A stretch of DNA of 33,844 nucleotides from Pedosphaera sp. (GTDB lineage Bacteria; Verrucomicrobiota; Verrucomicrobiia; Limisphaerales; AAA164-E04): contig NYYT01000080.1 in NCBI GenBank assembly GCA_002686885.1, positions 5,303 through 39,146 on the forward strand. The letters run 5' to 3'. Both the position numbers and the translations under genes were made by a program. Below are positions 26,307 through 33,844 of the stretch, piece by piece; the stretch's first letter is position 1, and each line of letters opens with the position of its first letter. The notes under the pieces were generated by a model. That model did no database searches, was not told where the DNA came from, and worked only from the letters and a program-made list of their open reading frames with translations.

Positions 26307-26906
26307 ATGACGCTTCCCAACCAAATAACGATTCTGCGGATCCTGATGGTTCCTGCCTTCATCGTGACGCTTCTTTACTATGTGCACGGAGGAGGTGAAT
26401 GGCTTCGCTGGCTTTCTCTCGCCATTTTTGCGCTGGCGGCTCTCAGCGATGCGGTGGATGGATTCATTGCCCGAAGGTACAATCAGATCAGTGAGCTTGG
26501 CAAAGTTCTGGATCCGCTTGCCGACAAAATGCTTCTGATGGCAGGGTTTATCTTGCTGAGTTTGGACAATGGCCCTTATCTCGCCAAAGTTCCCATCTGG
26601 TTGACAGCCCTTATTTTCAGCAGAGATGTCCTGCTGGTGCTGGGTTTGATATTGATTCACTACACTTTCGGTCGTATTCGAGTGCAGCCGCGTTTGATTG
26701 GCAAAGCCGCGACGCTTTTTCAGATGCTCATCGTTCTTCACGTGCTGGCCAAATTGCCCCAGACCTACTTTGTCTTCTTAGTTTATGCGGCAGGGTTTTG
26801 TACGGCTATCTCGGGCTGTCTTTACTTTTATGACGGGATCGCACAGCTGGGAACTCATCCGTCCAGTGGTCCGATTGATAGGGCAGAGAGAAAAGACTCA
26901 GAGTGA
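26307..26906 (+). CDS. pgsA: CDP-diacylglycerol-glycerol-3-phosphate 3-phosphatidyltransferase
   Basis: 199 residues. Makes phosphatidylglycerol phosphate in the inner membrane. The CDP-alcohol phosphotransferase signature DG-x2-AR-x8-G-x3-D-x3-D is perfect in DGFIARRYNQISELGKVLDP followed by LADK. The N-terminal MTLPNQITILRILMVPAFIV is the usual start of PgsA, and several further membrane helices follow (FILLSLDNG, ALIFSRDVLLVLGLILI, FVFLVYAAGFCTAI). Starts one base after the HIT stop. Its 3' end overlaps the convergent mutM by nine bases. Confidence 0.93.
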   Translation: MTLPNQITILRILMVPAFIVTLLYYVHGGGEWLRWLSLAIFALAALSDAVDGFIARRYNQISELGKVLDPLADKMLLMAGFILLSLDNGPYLAKVPIWLTALIFSRDVLLVLGLILIHYTFGRIRVQPRLIGKAATLFQMLIVLHVLAKLPQTYFVFLVYAAGFCTAISGCLYFYDGIAQLGTHPSSGPIDRAERKDSE

Positions 26907-27758
26907 TTGGCACCTGGGGCAGTAGTAGGCACTCCTTCCTGCTATCTGCATCTTCTCTATGGAAGCCTGGCACACAAGGCAAGGTTGGTGGGCACGATCA
27001 TAAACCCGAAATCGCTCTTCCTTTTTCGATCGATTGTTGGATTGACTTCCAAAGTAGAAAAACCCATCGCTTTGATGGCTGCCCTGCCAATCGAGTGAGC
27101 AGGACCTGCCATGAGTGAATGCTTCATCGAGAGCACCTCGAATGCCATCAAAGAGCCTTTGCCACTGGACTTCCGAAAGGGCGCACCCTGACTGTTCCGG
27201 ATGAATACCCGCCCGGAACAGTGACTCATTGACATAAATATTGCCAAGACCTGCCACGCGATGTTGATCCATGAGCAAGGTCTTGATGGGAGATCGGCTC
27301 TTGCCAAGGCGCTCCCTCAGGGTGGTTTTGCTCAAAGCTCCCGAAGTCCATGCATCTGGCCCAAGTCGATCCACGCTCAGGGGATTCATCGATACCCTGC
27401 CGAGGGTGCGCGGGTCTTGAAACACGAGTTTTCCTTGATCGCACTCCCATTCAATGGCCACCTTGCAATGAGGGCTTTTATCCTGTTCGGACGAGGTGAG
27501 GGCGTAGAGCCGTCCTGTCATTCCCAGATGGATGAACAGGGTGCAGGTCTTTTTTTCATGGGAAAGGAGGATCAAGAGATACTTGCCTTTTCGTTGGATG
27601 CCAAGGATCTCAGAATCCTTCACACATCGAGCGAGTTTTTCGGGACTCTCAGGGCGTACGACGCGGGGTTTGATGACGTTTGTTCGATGGATTCTCCACC
27701 CGATCAACCTTTCCTGAAGGTGTTCCTTGAGTAATTCCACTTCGGGTAGTTCGGGCAT
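26898..27758 (-). CDS. mutM: Formamidopyrimidine-DNA glycosylase (Fpg/MutM)
   Basis: 286 residues. Excises 8-oxoguanine and formamidopyrimidines with AP-lyase activity. MPELPEVELLKEHL supplies the N-terminal Pro nucleophile and Glu; LFIHLGMTGRL, DPRTLGRV and LLMDQHRVAGLGNIYVNESL (helix-two-turn-helix) are present; the C-terminal zinc finger is C-x2-C-x16-C-x2-C (CLVC...YYCPRC). Complete. Starts three bases after the yraN stop. The tail overlaps the pgsA tail by nine bases. Confidence 0.96.
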   Translation of the reverse strand: MPELPEVELLKEHLQERLIGWRIHRTNVIKPRVVRPESPEKLARCVKDSEILGIQRKGKYLLILLSHEKKTCTLFIHLGMTGRLYALTSSEQDKSPHCKVAIEWECDQGKLVFQDPRTLGRVSMNPLSVDRLGPDAWTSGALSKTTLRERLGKSRSPIKTLLMDQHRVAGLGNIYVNESLFRAGIHPEQSGCALSEVQWQRLFDGIRGALDEAFTHGRSCSLDWQGSHQSDGFFYFGSQSNNRSKKEERFRVYDRAHQPCLVCQASIEKMQIAGRSAYYCPRCQSL

Positions 27759-27761
27759 GAC

Positions 27762-28190
27762 TCAGTGGTTTCCTTGGGGCGATAGGATTTCCGAAACAAA
27801 GGCTCCCGCAATGTGCCGGATAGTCACAAGACCCCGGTTCCTTTTGAGAATGACTTCCACAATATCAAATCGATGGTAAGGAACCACCACCTCGAGTTCT
27901 TGCAGGTAATCTTTAGCGGCATGCATCAGACGTCTTTTTTTGGCTCGATCCACCGAGGCTGCAGGCGATTGCCATTGTTCTCCTGTCCGGGTGCGGACCT
28001 CCACAAATACCAGTGTCTGGCATTCCCTGAACAGGAGGTCGATTTCCCCTCGAACGGAAGCATAATTCCGCGTCAGATACTTCAGTCCTCTTCGTTGCAG
28101 GAATCGTCTGGCCAGTTTTTCCCCGTATTGGCCGCGTTGAAGGTGGTCTGGCAAACTTGAGCCGCCCGTGAAGGGGTTCAGAGCGCTCAT
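27762..28190 (-). CDS. yraN: YraN family protein (UPF0102), predicted endonuclease-like
   Basis: 142 residues. The family hallmark is the restriction-endonuclease-like core RGQYGEKLARRFLQRRGLKY...NYASVRGEIDLLF...LVFVEVRTR, with E-x-D and E-V-R/K catalytic-type residues, and VDRAKKRRLMHAAKDYL. Role in DNA metabolism is assumed from fold and from frequent neighbours such as rnhB. The start overlaps the stop of rnhB by four bases, which supports the assignment. Confidence 0.93.
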   Translation of the reverse strand: MSALNPFTGGSSLPDHLQRGQYGEKLARRFLQRRGLKYLTRNYASVRGEIDLLFRECQTLVFVEVRTRTGEQWQSPAASVDRAKKRRLMHAAKDYLQELEVVVPYHRFDIVEVILKRNRGLVTIRHIAGAFVSEILSPQGNH

Positions 28191-28843
28191 GCAGATTCAA
28201 ACTCGAAAGAGGTTTGCGCGGATTGGAGGTTTGTCAAAAAGGAACGGCGGTGGATGGCACAGGGGCCATGATGGAGGATGGCCTGGCGATGGGCCTGTGT
28301 GGCGTAGCCCTTGTGTTTGGCAAACCCATATTGGGGATAGGCTTCATCCCACCGATCCATCAAGGCATCTCGGTAAACCTTTGCGATGATGCTGGCAGCG
28401 GCGATGGTGAAGCTCTTGGTATCTCCCTTGACAATGGCTGTCTGTGGACAAGGCAAGCCCTTCACGGGTAATCCGTCTATCAAAGCGTGCTGTACCTTGG
28501 GGCCGTCGAAGGCAGTGATCGTGTTTCGCATGGCGCTATGAGTGGCTTTGAGAATATTGATCTGATCAATTTGCTTCGATTCGACCTGAGAGATCCTGAA
28601 CCGAATGCCTTGGTGAGAGGTCAGGAAATCATAAAGCGCCTGACGTTTTTTTGCGGTCAGTTTTTTGGAATCATCCAAAGAATGCAGGCAATCAGGTAAC
28701 CCTTTTTCGAACCATTTGGCGGGAAATTGAACTGCTGCTGCCACCACTGGCCCTGCCAATGGCCCGCGTCCAGCCTCATCCATTCCGACCAAGGGGTGGA
28801 ATCCTTGAGAAGTGATGGTTTTTTCCCAGTAGAATCGGTCCAT
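28187..28843 (-). CDS. rnhB: Ribonuclease HII
   Basis: 218 residues from the ATG at 28843. It removes ribonucleotides from DNA hybrids. Motifs: GMDEAGRGPLAGPVVAAAV (catalytic DE), DDSKKLTAKKR, HALIDGLPVKG (Asp), IVKGDTKSFTIAAASIIAKV and YRD with Asp, then YGFAKHKGYAT. A GTG at 28876 would overlap the upstream dehydrogenase stop by four bases and add 11 residues without conservation; I prefer the ATG. Next gene yraN overlaps by four bases. Confidence 0.94.
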   Translation of the reverse strand: MDRFYWEKTITSQGFHPLVGMDEAGRGPLAGPVVAAAVQFPAKWFEKGLPDCLHSLDDSKKLTAKKRQALYDFLTSHQGIRFRISQVESKQIDQINILKATHSAMRNTITAFDGPKVQHALIDGLPVKGLPCPQTAIVKGDTKSFTIAAASIIAKVYRDALMDRWDEAYPQYGFAKHKGYATQAHRQAILHHGPCAIHRRSFLTNLQSAQTSFEFESA

Positions 28844-28872
28844 CGATGCGGAGTTTTGAGGAGTTGTTCCCC

Positions 28873-31800
28873 TCACGGTTTTGCCAAAAATGCGACAAGG
28901 TCCCGTAATTCACGCGGAGTCATCATTTCGGCGAGTCCTTCCGGCATGAGGGAGAGACCGCTTCGTCTTGATGCGACATCCTTGGAATCCATGGTGATGG
29001 TTTTCCCATCGGCTCCCAGCACGACTATGCGTTCAGGAGTCTCCGATTTCAATACACCAGAGACCTCTTCGCCGTTGGTGTGCTCGAGATAAACGGTTTG
29101 GTAGCCTTCGGCGATGGAGGCATTGGGAGTCAAAATGGATGCAAGGATCTCCTCATTGGTGAGTGGTTTCTCATGCCCTTTGAGGGATGGGCCTATGTTC
29201 GTTGTGGTTGCATCGAGTGAGTGACAACGCGCACAACCGAGATCCTGGCGGTCCTTGAATAAATCCTCGCCTTTCCTTTCATTTCCACCGGCAAGCAGGG
29301 CTTGCTCGGGAATCTTAGCCCCGCCTGCGTCGAAGGAGCTTTTCCACTCCTCAAATGGAACGCGAAGAGAAGGCAGAGGGTTTGATTCCAATACCTCAAT
29401 GATTTCCAGCATGAGTTCTGGTGCCAAATTTCCCTCGAGGAGTTGTCTCATGTAGGGTTCCAGGATGGTCCAGGCCTCTTTCGAATCCAGGCTTGCCAAG
29501 CCTTTAATGGCTGCTTGGCGAGCCATCGTTCCACCTTGTTTCAAGTCCACGGAGAAAAGTGCGATGGCATCCTCTGGCTTGAGTTTGGATTGGAGTTGAG
29601 CTGTCTGGTTGAGGACATCCTCGGAAGCATGCGTTCTTGCCCATAGGAGTGCCGAACCCAAGAGCGGGCTTTGCCACTCGGCAAGCATGCGGATGATTTG
29701 AACCTGAATACCGTCTCCCGGGGAATGATGAATCAGTAAGTCCAGAAGCATGGTTTCCTCTTCACGCAGATCCAGAGAAAGCATGGCCTGCAAACAGGCA
29801 TCAACAATCGGCTCTGGAGACTTTCTGAGCATGTCGCCAAGAACAAGTTTCAGGGGGACGGCTGCGGTTCTGGGATCTCTGTTTGGTAATGTGCGCGCCA
29901 GGCCCGTAATGGCGTCCCTTGCAGGTGGTTTCGACCAATCTTTGAGAGCTTTGAGGGCACGGATGCGCACGGTCTCTGATGCTGATTTCTGTTGGGCAAG
30001 AGAAATCAAGTAGGCGGCATTTTCACTTTGTCCCAGACGGAATTGCGCATTGACTGCTCTGAGCAGCACGGGTTCTGGCAAATTCGGATTTTCTACCAGC
30101 TGCGCGAGTTGTCCTTGGGCGGTTTCGATGGGAAGGTCGTGGATGGCTCTGGCTGCCTCGACAATCACTTGGGGGTGGGGGTCTTGCAAATAGGCTGCGA
30201 CCTCGGGGCGTCCCAACCTTCGGAGAGCCAATGCCGCTGCCATGCGGACGCGTATGTTCGGAGCTTGATGTGCCCCGGTCAGACGCGGGATGTCGGCAAT
30301 CGATGCGAGCGCCATGACGGCAGCATGCCGTATGTAAGGATCCTCGCTTTGGTTGGCCTCAAGACATTCAAATACCCAATCGCACTGGCGAAGGGGAATC
30401 AGGCTCTGCGTCGTGGCACTGTGCTGCACTTGATCGTAGCCCTTTTCTATCGTCTTCCAGAGCCATTTCAGACCAAAGAACTGGGTTTTGGGATCTGTCG
30501 ATTGGATGAGTTTGAGATAGTCCTGATAATACCCCACCAGTTGTCTGTCAGCGAGAACTCTTGCTGCCTGATGGACGATCAATGGCTCGGGATCTTCCAG
30601 CAGTCCTAATAGGGTTTTGGTGATATCCTGATGCCTTTTGGCCAGTTGTCCAAGTCCCCAAATGGCGTGGTATCGAGCATACAAGGAGGTTTCGTTTTGA
30701 GCGATTCGAGTGAGTTCCTGAAGAGCGTTGACCTGGAAAGCGCTACTGATAACTTGAACGACGGAGGAAGCAGCAGGTTCAAATCGTTGGACCAATTCAT
30801 ATTGAGCCTCAGATCTGACGCGAAGATCATGATGCGAGAGAAATTGACCTAGTTCCTTGATGGTGCTTTGGTCGAAGCCCTGCCTGAGCAACTGCTGAAC
30901 CTTTTCGACTTTGGTCGGATCGCCATTCTTGGCAGCTACTCGAAAAATACGCCCCTTACCCGTCTTCTCCCAGCCCTGAATCCAGTCAGCGACGTAGATG
31001 CCCGGTTTGGGACCAAAGGTCACATCAACAGGTGCCAGCCCCCAAAGCATTTTTCCATCCATCAGCGTCCCCTGATTGTTCTGAAGGTAGTCCGAAGAAT
31101 GAGGCACTTCGAATCCAGCGCCTTTGGGCTGCACCTTGAAGTGGCGAATACCACCTGGAAAGTCACAGAGGAAAAAATGATTGTGAAAGGACTCAGGCAT
31201 CCCTGTCCCGGGATAAAAAGCAAATCCTGCGGGTCCGTGGCCGATGTGTGCCACAGGAGGGATGAGATGGTATGCCGTATTTTGATCTGCGAGCTTCCAA
31301 AGCCCTTCCGAATTCCAACTCCCCATATTGGGCAACCACTGCCACCCCATGGTCCAGCCGCTATCCCCCCCTTCAACCACGTAGACCAAGCGTGCCTGGT
31401 CTCCTCCATCCCCATTGTTATCGGCAGTCCATAAGTTGCCCTCGGCATCAAATGCCAGTTCCTGTGGGTTGCGCAGCCCAGAAGCAAAGAGGGTCAACTC
31501 ACTGCCATCGGGTTCGCAGCGAAAAATGGAACCCGTGTGAGGCACCGAGAGGATGGTTTCTCCCCGATGCTCAACATGGGCTCCTCGATCCGCTATGGAG
31601 AAATAAAGACGCCCATCAGGTCCCATCGTCAATCCGTGCATGTCATGACCGCCAAAGGCAATGTGTACCCCGAATCCGTGATGCAGTCGCTGCCTCTTTT
31701 CGGCAACACCGTTTGCATCATTGTCCTCCAGGAGCCACAAGTCAGGGATGCAGGTGAACCACACTTGATTGCCGCGGGCCAGGACGCCAGCTGCCACCCC

Positions 31801-32337
31801 AGAGACCAATGAGCGAAATCCGTCGGCGAACACCTTGCTTTGATTGGCTTGCCCATCAAGGTTGAGATCTTCAATCAAAACGATGCGCTCAGACTCGACT
31901 TCCAAATCATGCCAGTCAAAAAGGCCATCCTTGTTGCGATCCACAATGAAGGATTTGGGGATGGAAGGGTTGCCCGAGGTAAGCTCTTTTTTGAGAAAGG
32001 CAGATCGGTCCGCAACGGTTGTGAAGGCAAAGTCGCGATCCAGCCAGTCCGGGAAGCGTCGTATATCATAGACAGAAGTTCGCCTCCTATGAGATTCCAC
32101 TACATAGCACTTCCCTGATGCATCGAAAGTCATGCTGACCGGATTGGCAAGAAGTGGTTCGGAGGCGTAGACCTCGATCTCGAAGCCTTCTTTGACCTGA
32201 AACGATGATGCGGCCTCCAGTGCCTCTTCAGACGGAGCGGTGAGAGTGACCTTGTCTGGAGGGGCTTCCTGTCCCAGCATCCAGCAAATGCTGTTGGCAA
32301 GGAAAGACAGGATCCAGATCGTATGGGTGTAACGCAT
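28873..32337 (-). CDS. PVC-type membrane-bound dehydrogenase with HEAT repeats and C-terminal cytochrome c
   Basis: 1154 residues. A signal peptide (about 1-22, cut near WMLGQEA) leads to a six-bladed propeller domain (about 40-470) of the sorbosone/glucose dehydrogenase type: FEIEVYASEPLLANPVSMTF, GPDGRLYFSIADRG, ASGLRNPQELAFDAEGNLWT. HEAT-like repeats fill about 490-960, for example AAVMALASIADIPRLTGAHQ. A C-terminal cytochrome c domain has CARCH (1035-1039), GPSLKGHEKPLTNEEILASI and likely Met ligand in LSLMPEGLAEMM. Membership is almost restricted to Planctomycetota and Verrucomicrobiota, with many copies per genome. Substrate is unknown, probably a sugar oxidised in the periplasm. It precedes rnhB on the minus strand but is not likely to be functionally linked. 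Confidence 0.92.
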   Translation of the reverse strand: MRYTHTIWILSFLANSICWMLGQEAPPDKVTLTAPSEEALEAASSFQVKEGFEIEVYASEPLLANPVSMTFDASGKCYVVESHRRRTSVYDIRRFPDWLDRDFAFTTVADRSAFLKKELTSGNPSIPKSFIVDRNKDGLFDWHDLEVESERIVLIEDLNLDGQANQSKVFADGFRSLVSGVAAGVLARGNQVWFTCIPDLWLLEDNDANGVAEKRQRLHHGFGVHIAFGGHDMHGLTMGPDGRLYFSIADRGAHVEHRGETILSVPHTGSIFRCEPDGSELTLFASGLRNPQELAFDAEGNLWTADNNGDGGDQARLVYVVEGGDSGWTMGWQWLPNMGSWNSEGLWKLADQNTAYHLIPPVAHIGHGPAGFAFYPGTGMPESFHNHFFLCDFPGGIRHFKVQPKGAGFEVPHSSDYLQNNQGTLMDGKMLWGLAPVDVTFGPKPGIYVADWIQGWEKTGKGRIFRVAAKNGDPTKVEKVQQLLRQGFDQSTIKELGQFLSHHDLRVRSEAQYELVQRFEPAASSVVQVISSAFQVNALQELTRIAQNETSLYARYHAIWGLGQLAKRHQDITKTLLGLLEDPEPLIVHQAARVLADRQLVGYYQDYLKLIQSTDPKTQFFGLKWLWKTIEKGYDQVQHSATTQSLIPLRQCDWVFECLEANQSEDPYIRHAAVMALASIADIPRLTGAHQAPNIRVRMAAALALRRLGRPEVAAYLQDPHPQVIVEAARAIHDLPIETAQGQLAQLVENPNLPEPVLLRAVNAQFRLGQSENAAYLISLAQQKSASETVRIRALKALKDWSKPPARDAITGLARTLPNRDPRTAAVPLKLVLGDMLRKSPEPIVDACLQAMLSLDLREEETMLLDLLIHHSPGDGIQVQIIRMLAEWQSPLLGSALLWARTHASEDVLNQTAQLQSKLKPEDAIALFSVDLKQGGTMARQAAIKGLASLDSKEAWTILEPYMRQLLEGNLAPELMLEIIEVLESNPLPSLRVPFEEWKSSFDAGGAKIPEQALLAGGNERKGEDLFKDRQDLGCARCHSLDATTTNIGPSLKGHEKPLTNEEILASILTPNASIAEGYQTVYLEHTNGEEVSGVLKSETPERIVVLGADGKTITMDSKDVASRRSGLSLMPEGLAEMMTPRELRDLVAFLAKP

Positions 32338-32350
32338 GACCAGGAGAGGG

Positions 32351-32379
32351 AGTGTTCAGTCTACCAACTCACGAACACT
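32351..32379. promoter_or_regulatory. Inverted repeat between the divergent dehydrogenase and CE15 esterase genes
   Basis: AGTGTTC (32351-32357) and GAACACT (32373-32379) are perfect inverted 7-mers, centres 22 bases apart, i.e. two helical turns. It lies only 14 bases from the dehydrogenase start and about 155 before the esterase start. A dimeric regulator binding site is plausible; no regulator gene is next to it. Confidence 0.4.
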
Positions 32380-32534
32380 GAAATCTATCATTCAGGTGAT
32401 TTCATGACAAGCCGCGCAAAGGATCTTTTCATCCATCAGGAAGGTGATCGTTCTTCAGAGCTTGAAGTCTCTCTCTCGGAATGGCTCCATGTCTGCACTT
32501 GCCAGCAGGGCTTCCTGTATAAGAAGATGAAAAC

Positions 32535-33842
32535 ATGCACCAAGCCCCCAGACTTTTTATCCCAAAACCTTGCCTTCCCTGGTTGGGTCTTTTCCTGACC
32601 TTGCTCATTCAAGCACAGCCCCTCGTGATCCACGAGGACGAGTCGAAAGTGCCCTCCTACAAGCTTCCGTCCCTGCTGAACATGGAAAATGGCATGCCTG
32701 TCCAAACGGAATCGGCGTGGGTTCATTTTCGTCGTCCCGAATTGTTGGAAATGTTCACCCACCAGATGTATGGAGCTGTTCCCGATGGGCAGGTGAGTGT
32801 ATCCGCTGAATTGCTTTCTGAGGAAGATGGGCTCATGGATGGTATGGCTCGACGCAAGCAAGTCCTGCTGCGCTTCGCCCGTGAAGGGAGCGACTCCTCC
32901 GCGGAAGTGCACCTCTTAATCTACACCCCCATGACCGAAAAAGCTGTACCAGCATTCCTCGGACTGAATTTTTACGGCAATCATACCATTACCGCAGACA
33001 AAGGTGTGAGGATTTCAACGGCATGGATGCGGGATAATCCAAGACAGGGGGTTGTGAATCACCGCTCAACTGAGGCTTCTCGGGGGGTTCTCTCGACCCG
33101 ATGGCCCATCGAAACCATCATGAAGCGGGGTTATGGCCTCGTAACCGCCTACTATGGAGACATCGACCCCGATTTCGATGATGGATGGAAAAATGGCATC
33201 CATCCCCTCTTTTATCGTCAGCATCAACAGGCACCTGAAGTGCATCAATGGGGATCGATCGCTGCCTGGGCCTGGGGGTTGAGTCGTATCCTCGATCACC
33301 TCGAGCTGGAGCCTTGGATCGACCACCACCGTATTGCTGTGATGGGGCATTCCCGCCTCGGGAAAACAGCGTTGTGGGCGGGTGCCACAGACCCGAGGTT
33401 TGCTATGGTGATTTCGAACAACTCCGGATGTGGAGGGGCTGCTTTGAGTCGTCGCGCCTACGGTGAAACCGTGCGCCAAATCAACAGTTCCTTCCCGCAT
33501 TGGTTTTGCGATGCCTTTACTCGTTTTAACGACCGGGAGTCCTCCTTGCCGTTTGATCAACACCAATTGATTGCCCTGATGGCCCCTCGGCCGGTCTATG
33601 TGGCCAGTGCCGTTGAGGATCAATGGGCGGATCCCAAGGGAGAGTTCCTTTCCGCAAAGCATGCTTCGGAGGTCTACCGATTACTTGGGGTGCGGGGTAT
33701 CGAGTTGGATCAAATGCCCGATTTGAACCATCCTGTGGGCAGCAGAGTGAGGTTTCACATCAGGTCGGGAAAGCATGACGTCACAGACTATGACTGGGAG
33801 CAGTATCTCCGATTTGCCGATGAAATGCTTCCATCACAGTAA
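32535..33842 (+). CDS. Glucuronoyl esterase (carbohydrate esterase family 15)
   Basis: 435 residues, complete (TAA at 33840). A signal peptide occupies about 1-29 (WLGLFLTLLIQAQP). CE15 enzymes cleave ester bonds between lignin alcohols and glucuronoyl groups of xylan. Signatures: PAFLGLNFYGNHTI, YYGDIDPDF, nucleophile region IAVMGHSRLGKTALWAGATD (S273), SNNSGCGGAALSRRAYGETV, VEDQWADPKGEF (361-372) and the His region RSGKHDVTDYDWEQY (H414). The position just after the beta-strand following the nucleophile, where fungal enzymes carry Glu, holds Asn (SNN), so the acid residue is more likely E361 or D362. Together with the adjacent dehydrogenase it fits breakdown of plant or algal polysaccharide. 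Confidence 0.9.
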   Translation: MHQAPRLFIPKPCLPWLGLFLTLLIQAQPLVIHEDESKVPSYKLPSLLNMENGMPVQTESAWVHFRRPELLEMFTHQMYGAVPDGQVSVSAELLSEEDGLMDGMARRKQVLLRFAREGSDSSAEVHLLIYTPMTEKAVPAFLGLNFYGNHTITADKGVRISTAWMRDNPRQGVVNHRSTEASRGVLSTRWPIETIMKRGYGLVTAYYGDIDPDFDDGWKNGIHPLFYRQHQQAPEVHQWGSIAAWAWGLSRILDHLELEPWIDHHRIAVMGHSRLGKTALWAGATDPRFAMVISNNSGCGGAALSRRAYGETVRQINSSFPHWFCDAFTRFNDRESSLPFDQHQLIALMAPRPVYVASAVEDQWADPKGEFLSAKHASEVYRLLGVRGIELDQMPDLNHPVGSRVRFHIRSGKHDVTDYDWEQYLRFADEMLPSQ

Positions 33843-33844
33843 CC

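Noticed and set aside
32323-32598. 91-codon plus-strand frame in front of the CE15 gene
   Set aside because: Overlaps both the dehydrogenase start and the CE15 signal peptide in another frame; no homology or ribosome site.

Overview
The window looks like an ordinary chromosomal stretch of a Verrucomicrobiota bacterium, most likely of the Opitutae/Puniceicoccales type. Nothing in it is a 16S-grade marker, so this is inferred from gene content: a PVC-type membrane-bound dehydrogenase with C-terminal CxxCH cytochrome, a secreted DUF1080 protein, an H-X9-DG pseudopilin, a glucuronoyl esterase and an unusual ExbD subtype. Coding density is high. I see no phage, insertion sequence, CRISPR array, tRNA or rRNA.

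Layout, left to right. Plus strand 1-13142: 3' part of recJ, psd, a DUF1080 protein, a YyaL/DUF255 thioredoxin-fold protein, xseA, then ilvB behind a transcription-attenuation leader (leader peptide with four consecutive Val codons, antiterminator, terminator), a PolB-type 3'-5' exonuclease, a membrane-anchored HEAT-repeat protein and a secreted amidohydrolase fused to a CBM9-like domain. A small SRP RNA (about 13178-13286, plus) faces a minus-strand pair (14855-13335) of a second DEDD exonuclease-like protein and a highly divergent dihydropteroate synthase homologue. Plus strand 14986-16232 has a DUF4399 protein and an alpha/beta hydrolase. Minus strand 18916-16266 has a PpiD/SurA-N-type chaperone with a strong terminator, then a pseudopilin. 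A small plus-strand lipoprotein (19103-19492) precedes a long minus-strand cluster (24576-19501): exbB, exbD, tonB-like, membrane zinc ribbon, VanZ-like, comEC. Plus strand 24940-26906 is nrdR, an unknown gene translationally coupled to it, a HIT protein and pgsA, tail-to-tail with the minus-strand run (32337-26898) PVC dehydrogenase, rnhB, yraN, mutM. A plus-strand CE15 glucuronoyl esterase closes the window.

Functionally this mixes housekeeping (DNA repair and recombination: recJ, xseA, mutM, rnhB, exonucleases; phospholipid synthesis: psd, pgsA; branched-chain amino acids: ilvB; protein targeting: SRP RNA) with secreted degradation and uptake functions (DUF1080, amidohydrolase-CBM9, CE15 esterase, PVC dehydrogenase, TonB-ExbBD) that suggest a polysaccharide-degrading heterotroph.

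The most interesting points are the complete ilvB attenuator, the DHPS homologue with several substituted active-site positions, an ExbD that lacks the usual transmembrane aspartate in a cluster ending with comEC, the unrecognised gene coupled to nrdR, and a two-turn inverted repeat between the PVC dehydrogenase and the CE15 esterase. I did not find a clear-cut new multi-gene system.
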